NCBI GenBank assembly: GCA_902791165.1 | Contig: CADAVB010000009.1 | Location: 1-39,773 of the forward strand | Length of the DNA stretch: 39,773 nt | Direction of reading: 5' to 3' | Origin: an uncultured Bacteroidia bacterium | GTDB lineage: Bacteria; Bacteroidota; Bacteroidia; Bacteroidales; F082 | Shown here: positions 23,160 to 32,635 of the stretch, in pieces | Numbering within the stretch: position 1 is the stretch's first letter | Layout: each line of letters begins with the position of its first letter | Program-made: the position numbers and the translations under genes | Notes under the pieces: generated by a model | What the model was told of the DNA's origin: nothing | The model's database searches: none | The model's input: the letters and a program-made list of their open reading frames with translations, nothing else

Positions 23160-25682
23160 ATGCGTGCAAAAACCCTCATCATAGCATTACTGCTCTTCAC
23201 GTTTGCGGCACAGGCGCAACACCTACCCGTGGCGACGCTCTACGGCAAGGTGACGGACGAGCATAACCGCCCAATTGAGATGGTCAATGTAGTCGTCCTC
23301 GACCTGCTGACAGGGCAAACCACCAACTCGCGAGGCGCATACGAGCTTCAAGTGCTGTCGGACACGACTTTGGTCGTCGGATTCTCCTATATTGGCTACG
23401 AGCCTAAACAGGTGACGGTTCGGCTGCGCCAAGGCGAAAACCGAAAACTGGACATTACACTGAAATCAACCGCCACCATGCTGCCCGATGCCGTCATCAG
23501 CGACCGCGCCGTGGACGCCTCCAGCCTGACACGCCTCAACGCCAAACAAGCCACATTGCTGCCCACCATGGGCGGCGGCGTGGAAACGCTCATTAAGACC
23601 CTGCCCGGCGTGGTGTCGAACAATGAATTGAGTTCGCAGTACCGTGTGCGCGGCGGCAATTTCGACGAAAACCTGATTTATGTGAACGGTATCGAGATTT
23701 ACAAACCTTTTCTCGTTGGGTCGGGACAACAGGAAGGCTTGAGTTTCGTCAATTCACAATTGGTCAATAACATCGAGTTTTCGGCAGGCGGATTCGCAGC
23801 GGAGTATGGCGACAAGATGTCGTCGGTGCTTGATGTGACCTACAAAACCCCGCGCGAAACCGCTGGCTCGTTGAGCCTCAGTCTTTTGGGTGCCGAAGCC
23901 CATGTGGAAGGCGCCACCAATAACGAGAAACTCACTTATCTCGTCGGGGCACGCTACAAGAATACCGCCTTGGCCCTTGGCATGATGAACACAAAGGGCG
24001 ATTATAGGCCCAACTTCACAGATGTACAAGCACTGTTCCAATACAAGCTGAACGAGAAATGGGAACTGTCGGCCTTGGGCTATTATTCCAAGAACAACTA
24101 CATACTCGTCCCTCAAAATGCCCAAATCGACATCGGAACCATTGATCTGCCTTTGCGGGCCAATGTGTATTTTGACGGACAAGAGATGGACGATTACACC
24201 ACGGGCCTTGGTGCACTGACCTTGTCGTACAAACCTAATAAAGACCTGAATATGAGGTGGATCGCTTCAGCTTATTCGGCCTATGAAACCGAGACTTTCG
24301 ACATCCAAGAGCAGTATTTCTTTGGTGTGCGCAATACATCGTTTGGAAGCGAAACCTTTGGGGAAGTGATTGATAACCACGAGATTGGAACACAAATCAA
24401 GCACGCCCGAAATGCTTTTTATGCCCAAGTTTACAACCTTGACCACAAAGGACTGTATGCCTATGACAGCCATTTGCTGAAATGGGGTCTTCGTTTTCAG
24501 CACCAGGAAATCGATGATGTGGTGGACGAGTGGCAATTGTTTGACTCGGCAGGTTACACCCTTCCACACACGCCCGATGTGATTGGCGGCTATCCCGTCG
24601 AACTGCCTGAGATTGGGATGGATTTCTCTCACAAGGCACACAATAGATTGTCAATCAACAACTTGGATGGATTTATACAAAACTCTTGGACGCTTCCATA
24701 CAAGGACAAAGGTGAGTTTGTGGTCACGGGAGGTTTGAGGGCCAATTATTGGGGCTATAACAGAAAAGTGTATATCAGTCCGAGGGCTGGAATTGCCTAT
24801 AAGCCTGAGGATGAGCACCGAGAGGTGGTCTATCGCCTGTCGGGCGGTGTTTATAACCAAGCTCCGTTCTACCGCGAAATTCGTATGATGAACGGCAATC
24901 TGCACGACAAAGCCGAAGCGCAACGCTCCTATCAGATTGTGGCAGGAAACGACTTCAAGTTCCGTGCCTTCAATCGGCCTTTCATCCTCACCTCGGAGGC
25001 CTATTTCAAGTGGTTTACTCACGTGATTCCTTACGACATCGACAATGTGCGCATACGCTACTACGCCGACCAGTCGGCGCGGGCCTACGCCACCGGCCTC
25101 GACTTCAAGGTGAATGGCGAGTTTGTGAAAGGTATCGACAGTTGGGCGAGCCTTTCGCTCATGCAGACAAAGGAGGACATTCGCGGCGATTATTACCTTG
25201 TGGACGACAAGGGGAAACGCCTGCCATTCTATAACCACAGCGATGCGCAAGTGGCTGACACCATTTGGCTTGGCTGGCATAGTCGCCCGTCTAACCAACT
25301 GATTAATTTCTCGCTGTTTTTCCAAGACTACATCCCTAATTTCCCGACGTGGCGCGTTAATATGACCCTTACGTTTGGCACAGGATTGCCATACAACAGC
25401 AACAACTCCGATTTCTACGAGCCTTCAGGCCGTTACCGTTCCTATCGTCGTGTCGATATTGGTTTCAGCAAGCAGTTTATCAGCGAAGCCAGCAGTTTCA
25501 GCAAAGGCAACCCGTTGCGCTATGTGAAAAACATGTTTGTCAGCGTGGATGTGTTCAATCTTCTGGACATCCCCAACACGATTTCCTACACTTGGGTGAA
25601 ATACATTGACAATCGCTATTACGGCGTAAACAACTACCTCACGCCAAGGTATGTCAATGTGAAGTTGGTAATGGAGTTTTAA
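23160..25682 (+). CDS. TonB-dependent receptor with carboxypeptidase-regulatory-like domain
   Basis: An outer-membrane active transporter powered by TonB. The 840-residue protein starts with a signal peptide (MRAKTLIIALLLFTFAAQAQ). A CarboxypepD_reg-like beta-sandwich follows at about 25-115 (LYGKVTDEHNRPIEMVNV, SRGAYEL, FSYIGYEP), then the plug domain at about 135-235 (LPGVVSNNELSSQYRVRGGN, FSAGGFAAEYGDKMSSVLDV). A 22-strand-type barrel ends in the aromatic terminus NVKLVMEF. No susD-like gene is adjacent, so this is not a standard SusCD glycan pair; the substrate is unknown. A long hairpin overlaps its stop codon. I see no convincing promoter box in the 55 bases after the rpmB terminator. 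Confidence 0.95.
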   Translation: MRAKTLIIALLLFTFAAQAQHLPVATLYGKVTDEHNRPIEMVNVVVLDLLTGQTTNSRGAYELQVLSDTTLVVGFSYIGYEPKQVTVRLRQGENRKLDITLKSTATMLPDAVISDRAVDASSLTRLNAKQATLLPTMGGGVETLIKTLPGVVSNNELSSQYRVRGGNFDENLIYVNGIEIYKPFLVGSGQQEGLSFVNSQLVNNIEFSAGGFAAEYGDKMSSVLDVTYKTPRETAGSLSLSLLGAEAHVEGATNNEKLTYLVGARYKNTALALGMMNTKGDYRPNFTDVQALFQYKLNEKWELSALGYYSKNNYILVPQNAQIDIGTIDLPLRANVYFDGQEMDDYTTGLGALTLSYKPNKDLNMRWIASAYSAYETETFDIQEQYFFGVRNTSFGSETFGEVIDNHEIGTQIKHARNAFYAQVYNLDHKGLYAYDSHLLKWGLRFQHQEIDDVVDEWQLFDSAGYTLPHTPDVIGGYPVELPEIGMDFSHKAHNRLSINNLDGFIQNSWTLPYKDKGEFVVTGGLRANYWGYNRKVYISPRAGIAYKPEDEHREVVYRLSGGVYNQAPFYREIRMMNGNLHDKAEAQRSYQIVAGNDFKFRAFNRPFILTSEAYFKWFTHVIPYDIDNVRIRYYADQSARAYATGLDFKVNGEFVKGIDSWASLSLMQTKEDIRGDYYLVDDKGKRLPFYNHSDAQVADTIWLGWHSRPSNQLINFSLFFQDYIPNFPTWRVNMTLTFGTGLPYNSNNSDFYEPSGRYRSYRRVDIGFSKQFISEASSFSKGNPLRYVKNMFVSVDVFNLLDIPNTISYTWVKYIDNRYYGVNNYLTPRYVNVKLVMEF

Positions 25683-25721
25683 AATGAAAAATGCGAAGTT
25701 TTGCCTCGCATTTTTCATTTT
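25681..25721. terminator. Bidirectional hairpin between the receptor and M24 genes
   Basis: A perfect 16-bp stem (AAAATGAAAAATGCGA with TCGCATTTTTCATTTT) around a 9-base loop overlaps the receptor stop codon. The minus-strand gene ends 14 bases away. Confidence 0.85.
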
Positions 25722-25734
25722 GTGACCGCGTCCA

Positions 25735-27156
25735 TTAATACATCGCCGTCATCTTGATCCATTCCCGCCCTTGGGCGCAAATCTCCTCGACCTCCGAGAC
25801 GGTCTTGGGAATCGGTCTTCCGAGGATGCGGTTGCCGTCTTCAGTGATGAGCAGGTCGTCCTCGATGCGGATACCGCCAAAGTCCTTGTAGGTCTCCAAC
25901 TTGTCATAGTTGATGAACTCCTTGAACTTGCCTTCGGCCTTCCATAAATCGATGAGGGTCGGGATGAAGTAGATGCCCGGCTCGTCGGTGACCACAAAAC
26001 CCGGTTTCAAGGTCTTGCCGCAGCGCAATCCGCTGAAGCCCAACTTGGTGGAGCGTGGCGTGATGTCGTCGTAGCCGACGTAAGTCTCGCCGAGGCCTTC
26101 CATGTCGTGAACGTCCATGCCGAGCATGTGGCCGAGGCCGTGCGGCATGAAGAGCCAATGCGCACCGTTCATCAGGGCTTCTTCGGTGTCGCCTTTCATC
26201 AGGCCGACGCCTTTCAAGCCTTCAATCAGGGTGCGGCAGGCGAGAGTGTGCATCACCATGTAAGGCATATAGGGGCGCGTTTGTTCGGCCACGGCTTGGT
26301 TGGCGGCAAGCACGATTTCGTAAATCTCGCGCTGACGTTGGTTGAACACACCACCCACGGGCGTGGTGCGGGTGAAGTCGGAGGCGTAGTAGTTCTCCGT
26401 TTCTGCACCGCAGTCGCACACCATCATGCGGCCTTCTTTCAGCACATTGTGGTGGCCGTGGTTGTGCAAGGTTTGACCGTCCACGCTAAGGATGACAGGG
26501 AACGACACAGGGCCGCCGCCCGACAGCGAAAGGCCTTCCACCACGCCGGCGATTTCCTGTTCAATCATGCCAGGCTTGCACATCTTCATGGCGGTGGTGT
26601 GCATGTAATAAGCGGTGTTGGCGGCGCGTTCCATTTCGGCGATTTCGAGGTCGCTCTTCACCTCGCGCATGGCGATGACGGCCTTGATGAGTTCCACGCT
26701 GACGTATTCCTGCACCTTATTAATATGGCAGCCGAGCCACTCCGAACACTGGATTTTCGTGTCGGCGCGGTAAGTCGGAAGAATGTGGATTGGGCGACCT
26801 TTGGCAAGAGCTTGCTGGATGTATTCGCCGAATTTGTTGAAGTCGCGGCAGTCGGTGATACCAATGCTATCGCCTTGTTCCTTCAGCGAGGGCAGCGGAC
26901 CGCACCAAATCACATCGTCGATGGTGACATCCACGCCGAAGAGGATTTCCTCGCCGCTCTCAAAGTCAATGACACCGACCAAGTCGGGGTGGTTGAGGCC
27001 GAAATAGTAGGAGAAGTTGCTGTCCTGACGATAGATGTAGGTGTTGTTGGGATAGTTGAAGGGCGCTTCGTTGTTGGCCGGGAAGAACGCGATGCCCTTC
27101 TGAATCATCTTTTTCAATGTGGCGCGACGGCCACTGTAAACGTCTTTGTTGAACAT
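25735..27156 (-). CDS. M24-family aminopeptidase P-like metallopeptidase, 473 aa
   Basis: M24 enzymes of this group remove the N-terminal residue before proline in peptides, using two metal ions. The N-terminal non-catalytic domain (about 1-165, with FPANNEAPFNYPNNTYIYRQ) leads to the pita-bread catalytic domain. Its metal ligands are visible: Asp in VCDCGAE, Asp in ASDFTRT, His in PHGLGHMLGMDVHD, Glu in TDEPGIYF and Glu in GIRIEDDLL. No signal peptide is seen, so it is probably cytoplasmic. A second, clearly different M24 gene lies 58 bases upstream on the same strand, but each has its own -7 box. A role in finishing peptides produced by DPP11-like enzymes is an inference. Confidence 0.93.
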   Translation of the reverse strand: MFNKDVYSGRRATLKKMIQKGIAFFPANNEAPFNYPNNTYIYRQDSNFSYYFGLNHPDLVGVIDFESGEEILFGVDVTIDDVIWCGPLPSLKEQGDSIGITDCRDFNKFGEYIQQALAKGRPIHILPTYRADTKIQCSEWLGCHINKVQEYVSVELIKAVIAMREVKSDLEIAEMERAANTAYYMHTTAMKMCKPGMIEQEIAGVVEGLSLSGGGPVSFPVILSVDGQTLHNHGHHNVLKEGRMMVCDCGAETENYYASDFTRTTPVGGVFNQRQREIYEIVLAANQAVAEQTRPYMPYMVMHTLACRTLIEGLKGVGLMKGDTEEALMNGAHWLFMPHGLGHMLGMDVHDMEGLGETYVGYDDITPRSTKLGFSGLRCGKTLKPGFVVTDEPGIYFIPTLIDLWKAEGKFKEFINYDKLETYKDFGGIRIEDDLLITEDGNRILGRPIPKTVSEVEEICAQGREWIKMTAMY

Positions 27157-27205
27157 ATTTTATTGTTTATTTGTTGATTGTTTAATTGTTTGGTCACAAA
27201 ACCTG

Positions 27206-27213
27206 CAAAAATA
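27206..27213 (-). promoter_or_regulatory. -7 box of the downstream M24 gene
   Basis: Reverse strand reads TATTTTTG, directly after the stop of the upstream M24 gene and 50 bases before the ATG. Confidence 0.6.
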
Positions 27214-27214
27214 A

Positions 27215-28507
27215 TCATTTTTTCATCGCCGCCTCAATCTCCTCGATTTCCGTCGGCAATCCCTCAAACAAATTAATCGGTTCGCCCTCGGTAATCAAAA
27301 TGTCGTTCTCGATGCGGATTCCGATGCCTTCTTCGCGGATGTAAAGCCCTGGCTCGCAGGTCAGTATCATGCCGGGTTCAAAGGGTTTGAATTTGTCGAT
27401 GCTGTCATGCACGTCGAGGCCGATGTGGTGCGACATTCCATGCATCAAGTATTTCTTGTACAGCGGTTTGTCGGGATTCTGTTTTTTTACGTCCTCTGCG
27501 GTGAACAAACCAAGTTGTATCATCTCTTGCTCCATCAACTTGTAGGTCTTTTCGTTGATTTCGTTGATGGTGCCACCGGGCTTGTAAAGTTTGGTGATTT
27601 CCTTCATCACACGGCGGACGGCGTTGTAGCAATCGCGCTGTCTTTCAGTGAATTTACCGTTAATCGGGATGGTGCGGCTGAGGTCGGAAGAGTAGTTTTT
27701 CAGTTCGCAGCCGATGTCGAAGAGAATCAGATCGCCGTCGTTCAATAGACTTTGGTTTTTGCAATAATGCAGGCAACAGGCGTTCTTGCCGCTCGCGATG
27801 ATGGGCGCGTAGGCATGGCCCGAGGCTCCGTTTTTTTTGAAAATATACTCGATTTCGGCCTGCACCTCATATTCGTACATCCCGGGCTTCACGGTTTCCA
27901 AGCAGCGGCGGAAAGCCTTCGCGGTGATGTCGCAAGCCTGCCGTGTGATGGCAATCTCGTCCTCCGACTTCACCATGCGTAAAGCGTTGAGTATCGGTGC
28001 GGTGCGGCCGTAATTGTGCATCGGAAATTTCGCCTTAACTTGCTGCACAAAGCGTTTCTGAATGGTTTCCACGGCGCACTCGTATTTCGGGTACTCGTAG
28101 CTGTTCAAGAAAATCGTGTCGCCATAGCCGGAGAGCGCAATATCGTTCAAAAACTGCCAAAAAGCGTTGCTTCCTTTGATGGTTTTCACGCCTGAAAGCT
28201 CGGCGGCTTTGGCGTTGTCGAGCATCTCGCCTTGCCAAGTGGCTTTCACCTCGTCGTAAGGCTCGATGAAGAGGATTTCGCGCAGTTCCTCAATGGGATA
28301 ATCGGGCGCGATGAGCAGGTAGGCGTTCTCCTCGTTGATGCCCGTAAGGTAAAAGAAATCAGACTGTTGGCGGAAGGGATAAAACTCGTCGCCGCTGCGC
28401 GGCATGGCCTCGTTGGCGGTGAAAACGGCCACCGACTTGGGCGGCAGTTGCGCTGCGAAATTGGCTCTGTTTCTGACGAAAAGGCGGCTGGGAATGGGGG
28501 TATTCAT
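27215..28507 (-). CDS. pepP: Xaa-Pro aminopeptidase (M24B), 430 aa
   Basis: It cleaves the bond between an N-terminal residue and proline. The 430-residue protein has the aminopeptidase P N-terminal domain (about 1-160: FTANEAMPRSGDEFYPFRQQ, FFYLTGI) and the catalytic domain. The metal ligands are Asp in FDIGCEL, Asp in SSDLSRTIP, His in MHGMSHHIGLDVHD, Glu in TCEPGLYI and Glu in GIRIENDIL. It resembles classical PepP more than its neighbour does: the N-terminal segments differ strongly, so the two are ancient paralogues rather than a recent duplication. No signal peptide is seen. Its promoter is divergent from the frdC promoter. Confidence 0.93.
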   Translation of the reverse strand: MNTPIPSRLFVRNRANFAAQLPPKSVAVFTANEAMPRSGDEFYPFRQQSDFFYLTGINEENAYLLIAPDYPIEELREILFIEPYDEVKATWQGEMLDNAKAAELSGVKTIKGSNAFWQFLNDIALSGYGDTIFLNSYEYPKYECAVETIQKRFVQQVKAKFPMHNYGRTAPILNALRMVKSEDEIAITRQACDITAKAFRRCLETVKPGMYEYEVQAEIEYIFKKNGASGHAYAPIIASGKNACCLHYCKNQSLLNDGDLILFDIGCELKNYSSDLSRTIPINGKFTERQRDCYNAVRRVMKEITKLYKPGGTINEINEKTYKLMEQEMIQLGLFTAEDVKKQNPDKPLYKKYLMHGMSHHIGLDVHDSIDKFKPFEPGMILTCEPGLYIREEGIGIRIENDILITEGEPINLFEGLPTEIEEIEAAMKK

Positions 28508-28533
28508 AAGGTTCTTCTACTATTTCAACTCCG

Positions 28534-28541
28534 CAAAGGTA
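28534..28541 (-). promoter_or_regulatory. -7 box of pepP
   Basis: Reverse strand reads TACCTTTG, 27 bases before the pepP ATG. Confidence 0.7.
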
Positions 28542-28580
28542 GATATTATTTTCCAAAGCAAAAAAACAAATCTAATTTCC

Positions 28581-28588
28581 TACCTTTG
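28581..28588 (+). promoter_or_regulatory. -7 box of frdC-frdA
   Basis: TACCTTTG matches TAnnTTTG, 23 bases before the frdC ATG at 28611. Confidence 0.75.
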
Positions 28589-28610
28589 CAGCGGATTAGA
28601 ATTGGTAATT

Positions 28611-29276
28611 ATGAAGAATAAGCCTCTTTTTTCGTCAGTCTTCGGTAAGGTCGTTATGGCCGTTTCGGGAGCGGGCTTCGTGCTGTTCCTATTGTTTCAC
28701 GGCGCGATGAACTTCGTTTCCATCTTCTCGCCCGAGTCCTACGATGCCATCTGCAACTTCCTCGGAGCCAATTGGTATGCCATCGTCGGCACTATGGGCT
28801 TGGCCGGACTGATGGGCATCCATGTGCTTTGCGGCATACTGCTCACTGCGGAGAATCTATTAGCGCGCGGACGTGTGCGCTACCGCCGAACCCAACGCCC
28901 GAAAGGGGTGGAGTGGTCGTCGCAAAACATGCTCGCGCTCGGGTTCTTCATCCTGTTTGGCATCGCCATGCATCTCTACGACTTTTGGTTCAAGATGCAA
29001 TTCGCCGAAATCATGGGGCGCGAACCCGTGAACGGCATGGAGCAAATCCGCTTCGTGTTTTCGCACAACTACTTCAGCATCATGTATTTGATTTGGCTCG
29101 TCGTGTTGTGGTTCCACCTCTCGCACGGCGTGTGGAGCATGTTTCAGTCGGTGGGCTGGAACAACGAGCGTTGGCAGCGGCGCGGGCAGGTGATTGCCTA
29201 CGTGGTGTCCACGTTCATCGTGCTGCTCTTCGTTTCGGTCGTCGTTTATTATTGGTTGATTTATCCCCGTTTGTGA
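28611..29276 (+). CDS. frdC: Fumarate reductase / succinate dehydrogenase cytochrome b subunit (b558 family)
   Basis: The membrane anchor carries haem b and passes electrons between the quinone pool and the FrdAB catalytic dimer. I start at [13 protein letters not shown] because it follows the promoter; the frame is open upstream but overlaps the opposite gene. The 221 residues hold five membrane segments. Histidines that could bind haem lie in [23 protein letters not shown] and FHLSHGVW. The pattern fits the diheme b558 type used by Bacteroidales for anaerobic fumarate respiration with menaquinol. frdA begins one base after its stop, so the two are co-transcribed. Confidence 0.93.
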   Translation: MKNKPLFSSVFGKVVMAVSGAGFVLFLLFHGAMNFVSIFSPESYDAICNFLGANWYAIVGTMGLAGLMGIHVLCGILLTAENLLARGRVRYRRTQRPKGVEWSSQNMLALGFFILFGIAMHLYDFWFKMQFAEIMGREPVNGMEQIRFVFSHNYFSIMYLIWLVVLWFHLSHGVWSMFQSVGWNNERWQRRGQVIAYVVSTFIVLLFVSVVVYYWLIYPRL

Positions 29277-29277
29277 T

Positions 29278-31218
29278 ATGGAAGAGAAACTTCAATCCAA
29301 GGTTCCACAAGGCTCCATTGCCGAAAAGTGGACGAACTATAAAGACACGCAACGCCTCGTCAATCCGGCCAACAAGCGCCGTTTGGACATCATCGTGGTA
29401 GGCACTGGCTTGGCGGGTGCTTCGGCGGCGGCCTCGCTCGGCGAGTTGGGCTTCAACGTGAAGGTGTTCTGCATCCAGGACAGCCCGCGTAGGGCGCACA
29501 GCATAGCGGCACAAGGCGGCATCAACGCAGCCAAAAACTACCAAAACGACGGCGACAGCGTCCGCCGCCTGTTTGAAGACACCGTCAAAGGCGGCGACTA
29601 CCGCGCCCGCGAAGCCAACGTGTATCGCCTCGCCGAAATCAGCAACAGCATCATCGACCAGTGCGTGGCGCAGGGCGTGCCTTTTGCCCGCGACTACGCC
29701 GGAATGTTGGCCAACCGCAGCTTCGGCGGCGCACAGGTGTCGCGCACGTTCTACGCCAAAGGCCAAACGGGTCAGCAGCTGCTGCTCGGGGCTTACGGTG
29801 CCTTGAGCAAGGAGATTAATAAAGGTACGGTCAAACTCTTCACCCGTCGCGAGATGCTCGACTTGGTGATTGTGGATGGCCGCGCACGTGGCATCATCGC
29901 CCGAAATCTGGAAACCGGCGACATTGAGCGTCATGCGGCTCATGCCGTGGTGCTGGCCACGGGCGGCTACGGCAACGTGTTTTTCTTGAGCACCAACGCG
30001 ATGGCCTCCAACGGCTCGGCGGCATGGCGATGCCACAAGAAAGGCGCGTTCTTCGCCAACCCTTGCTTCACGCAAATCCACCCGACCTGCATCCCCGTGC
30101 ACGGCGACTTCCAGTCGAAACTGACGCTGATGAGCGAGAGCCTTCGCAACGACGGGCGCATCTGGGTGCCGAAGAAAAAAGAAGATGTGGAACGTATCCG
30201 CAAGGGCGAATTGCGCCCCATCGACATCCCCGATGCCGACCGCGACTATTACCTCGAGCGCCGCTATCCCGCATTTGGCAACCTCGTGCCGCGCGATGTG
30301 GCCTCGCGTGCCGCCAAGGAACGCTGCGACGCGGGCTTCGGCGTGAACAACGCAGGATTGGCCGTCTATCTCGACTTCGCCGATGCCATCAACCGCCTCG
30401 GCCCGAAAGTGGTGGAGGCGCGCTATGGCAACCTTTTCGAGATGTACCAAAACATTGTGGCGCAAAATCCTTACGAAACCCCGATGATGATTTATCCCGC
30501 CGTGCACTACACGATGGGCGGCCTTTGGGTGGACTACGAGTTGCAATCCACCGTGCCAGGCCTGTTTGTGGCGGGCGAGGCCAACTTCAGCGACCACGGT
30601 GCCAACCGCCTCGGCGCGTCGGCACTGATGCAGGGCTTGGCCGACGGCTATTTCATTTTGCCTTACACGCTCCAAAACTACCTCTCCGACCAAATCAGCG
30701 TGCCGCGCATCAGCATCGAAAGTCATGAGTTTGAGGACGCTGAAAAGGCTGTGAGGGACGAAATCAACGCCTTGCTGGCCGTAAAGGGCAAGGAAACCGT
30801 CGATTCGTTCCACCGCCGCTTGGGTCATGTGATGTGGGAATACGTGGGCATGGCGCGTGAAAAGGACGGATTAATGAAAGCCATCGGCTTGATTTCGGAC
30901 TTGAGGAAGGAGTTTCACCAAAATGTGCTGATTCCGAACACTTTCGGAGTGAATGTGGAGTTGGAGAAAGCCCTTCGCGTGGCCGACTTCATGGAATTGG
31001 GCGAGCTGATGGCGCGTGATGCCTTGCAGCGCGAGGAGTCGTGCGGCGGCCATTTCCGCGTCGAGCACCAAACCGCCGACGGCGAGGCGCTTCGCGACGA
31101 CGAGCGTTTCGCTTTCGTAGCAGCCTACGAATGGCAAGGCCTAACAGAGGCTCCAACGCTTCACAAGGAACCGCTCGCTTTCGAGTTCACCGAACTGAAA
31201 CAGCGCAATTACAAATAA
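29278..31218 (+). CDS. frdA: Fumarate reductase / succinate dehydrogenase flavoprotein subunit
   Basis: The catalytic subunit interconverts fumarate and succinate on covalently bound FAD. The 646-residue protein shows the dinucleotide-binding start ([15 protein letters not shown]), the FAD-attaching His motif ([15 protein letters not shown]), and a second FAD contact ([13 protein letters not shown]). Substrate-side motifs are QIHPTCIP and [13 protein letters not shown], followed by [20 protein letters not shown]. The length is that of the Bacteroidales type. It lies directly after frdC, but frdB is not next: a convergent OmpA gene follows and frdB lies 1.4 kb away under its own promoter. A long antisense open frame over much of this gene is a codon-bias shadow. 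Confidence 0.96.
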   Translation: MEEKLQSKVPQGSIAEKWTNYKDTQRLVNPANKRRLDIIVVGTGLAGASAAASLGELGFNVKVFCIQDSPRRAHSIAAQGGINAAKNYQNDGDSVRRLFEDTVKGGDYRAREANVYRLAEISNSIIDQCVAQGVPFARDYAGMLANRSFGGAQVSRTFYAKGQTGQQLLLGAYGALSKEINKGTVKLFTRREMLDLVIVDGRARGIIARNLETGDIERHAAHAVVLATGGYGNVFFLSTNAMASNGSAAWRCHKKGAFFANPCFTQIHPTCIPVHGDFQSKLTLMSESLRNDGRIWVPKKKEDVERIRKGELRPIDIPDADRDYYLERRYPAFGNLVPRDVASRAAKERCDAGFGVNNAGLAVYLDFADAINRLGPKVVEARYGNLFEMYQNIVAQNPYETPMMIYPAVHYTMGGLWVDYELQSTVPGLFVAGEANFSDHGANRLGASALMQGLADGYFILPYTLQNYLSDQISVPRISIESHEFEDAEKAVRDEINALLAVKGKETVDSFHRRLGHVMWEYVGMAREKDGLMKAIGLISDLRKEFHQNVLIPNTFGVNVELEKALRVADFMELGELMARDALQREESCGGHFRVEHQTADGEALRDDERFAFVAAYEWQGLTEAPTLHKEPLAFEFTELKQRNYK

Positions 31219-31247
31219 CGGCGGTGCGCTTCCATCGCCACATAAAA

Positions 31248-31279
31248 AAAGAATCCGGCTCAAATGAGTCGGATTCTTT
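31248..31279. terminator. Bidirectional hairpin between frdA and ompA
   Basis: A 14-bp stem (AAAGAATCCGGCTC with GAGTCGGATTCTTT, one G-T pair) closes a 4-base loop with A- and T-rich flanks. A second, weaker 7-bp hairpin lies at 31220-31239, just after the frdA stop, with no T run. Confidence 0.85.
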
Positions 31280-31302
31280 CTTTATGAAAAAGACAAAATG
31301 AT

Positions 31303-32451
31303 TTACTTGATGAGTTCGACGAACACACGGCGGTCGAGTTCAGCAGGCGGGGCGAGTTCGCTCACGCCACCAGCGGCATCAACCACGATGTTGCTTTCGG
31401 CAAAGCCGAGTTTCACCAATTCTTCCTTCACTCTACGGCAACGGTTTTCAGCAAGTCTCATATTGACTTCCTTCGAACCAGTGGCGCTGTCGCAAGTGCC
31501 TCTCAGGCGGATTCTGTAGTCGCCAGCTTTGGCGGCCTTGACCATTTCGCCAAGATTGACGAGGTCGCGCTTCGAGGTGATTTCATAGGAACCCTTGTTG
31601 AAGAAGATGGAGAAAGGAGTGCTGATGAGTTGGCCTTCGCCTTCCACATTCACAAACTTCACAACGGTGTCAGGCTTGGTGGGCGTGACAGGGCGGTTCA
31701 TGAGTTCGTTGAGTTGTTCTTCAAGATTCTTGATGCGAGCGTCTTTCTCGCTGCAGTCGGCAACAACGGGAGCGGCTTCGCAGGCGTCGAACTGACGGCC
31801 ACCGATGTTCCAGTTCAGGCCGAGGAGGGCAGCAAAGTTGAAGTGGGCGTGAAGCGGGTCGGGAGCCATGGTTTCGCTCTCGATGCTCCATCTGGTGGTG
31901 GTGGCTTGCAGGTCGAGGTGCAGGTCGATGCTCTTGCCGAGTCTGAAGTTGTTGATTAAACCACCCATAACGCAGAACTCACGGTTCAAGTCGTTCACTT
32001 GGAAGAACTTGTGGCCTTTACCCACAACGCCAGTACCGACGAACAGCACCGGACGATAGACGCGGTCTTCTCTGAAACCAGCGAAGAGGTCAGCAAGGCT
32101 GAACATCACATCGGCATGAGCGGTTTCCAAAACGTAGTCGCCCAAACGGTTGGTCATTTGGTTCATGTCGAGGCCAACGCGAAGTCCGACGACGGGGCTG
32201 ACATACTTACCAACTTTCAGCGAACCACCGAAGTTGAGGCCGCCGTTGGTGTTCTTGAAGTACATGGTGTTGAATTCAATCAACGATGCTCTGTCGCTAC
32301 CTTGCCAGGCGTTGAGGCTACCCGACAAATCGATGAACCAGTTCTGCGAGAACTTGGTATTGAGGTAACGGTTGGAAACTTGGTCTCCTTGCGCAAATGC
32401 CGAGGCAACTGCCAGCATAATCACGCTAAAAGTAACAAACGCTTTTTTCAT
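31303..32451 (-). CDS. OmpA-family outer-membrane protein, 382 aa (paralogue 1)
   Basis: OmpA-like proteins tie the outer membrane to peptidoglycan. The protein has a signal peptide (MKKAFVTFSVIMLAVASAFA), a beta-barrel of about 200 residues, and a linker with two cysteines (FDACEAAPVVADCSEKD). A short coiled coil (ARIKNLEEQLNELM) and an OmpA C-terminal domain (about 275-382) follow. The peptidoglycan-contact Asp and Arg are D321 (RGTCDSATG) and R337 (LAENRCRRV). Both are next to a cysteine (C320 and C338), as in the second OmpA gene at 37577-38896. Linker cysteines suggest disulfide-linked oligomers, as known for paired OmpA-like proteins of Porphyromonas. The gene sits antisense between frdA and frdB, with its own promoter and terminator. 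Confidence 0.93.
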   Translation of the reverse strand: MKKAFVTFSVIMLAVASAFAQGDQVSNRYLNTKFSQNWFIDLSGSLNAWQGSDRASLIEFNTMYFKNTNGGLNFGGSLKVGKYVSPVVGLRVGLDMNQMTNRLGDYVLETAHADVMFSLADLFAGFREDRVYRPVLFVGTGVVGKGHKFFQVNDLNREFCVMGGLINNFRLGKSIDLHLDLQATTTRWSIESETMAPDPLHAHFNFAALLGLNWNIGGRQFDACEAAPVVADCSEKDARIKNLEEQLNELMNRPVTPTKPDTVVKFVNVEGEGQLISTPFSIFFNKGSYEITSKRDLVNLGEMVKAAKAGDYRIRLRGTCDSATGSKEVNMRLAENRCRRVKEELVKLGFAESNIVVDAAGGVSELAPPAELDRRVFVELIK

Positions 32452-32516
32452 TTTGTTTTGATTTTGTTGTTATTTGACTTTATTTTGTTATTTTCATAAT
32501 TTCCGAAAAATCGCTG

Positions 32517-32524
32517 CAAAGGTA
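32517..32524 (-). promoter_or_regulatory. -7 box of ompA paralogue 1
   Basis: Reverse strand reads TACCTTTG, 66 bases before the ATG, giving an A/T-rich leader of about 60 bases. Confidence 0.7.
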
Positions 32525-32597
32525 GGTATTTTTTTTATAAGTATTATTCAAAAATCATGTTTTTTTGTTTTTTTTGGATTATACGAGCCAAAATCGC

Positions 32598-32605
32598 TAC
32601 TTTTG
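32598..32605 (+). promoter_or_regulatory. -7 box of frdB
   Basis: TACTTTTG matches TAnnTTTG, 31 bases before the frdB ATG. It shows that frdB does not depend on the frdCA promoter. Confidence 0.7.
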
Positions 32606-32635
32606 CCTCCGAAAATCACGGTTTTTAGAAGGAAT

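Noticed and set aside
23160-25682. SusC-type glycan receptor of a polysaccharide utilisation locus
   Set aside because: No SusD-like lipoprotein or glycoside hydrolase is adjacent.
26107-27177. Plus-strand open frame of 356 codons opposite the M24 gene
   Set aside because: The M24 metal ligands confirm the minus strand as coding; the plus frame is His/Val/Ala-rich without motifs.
29215-30828. Antisense open frame of 537 codons over frdA
   Set aside because: It lies opposite a well-conserved gene, has no family motifs, and its His/Val/Ala-rich composition is the expected mirror of frdA codon use.
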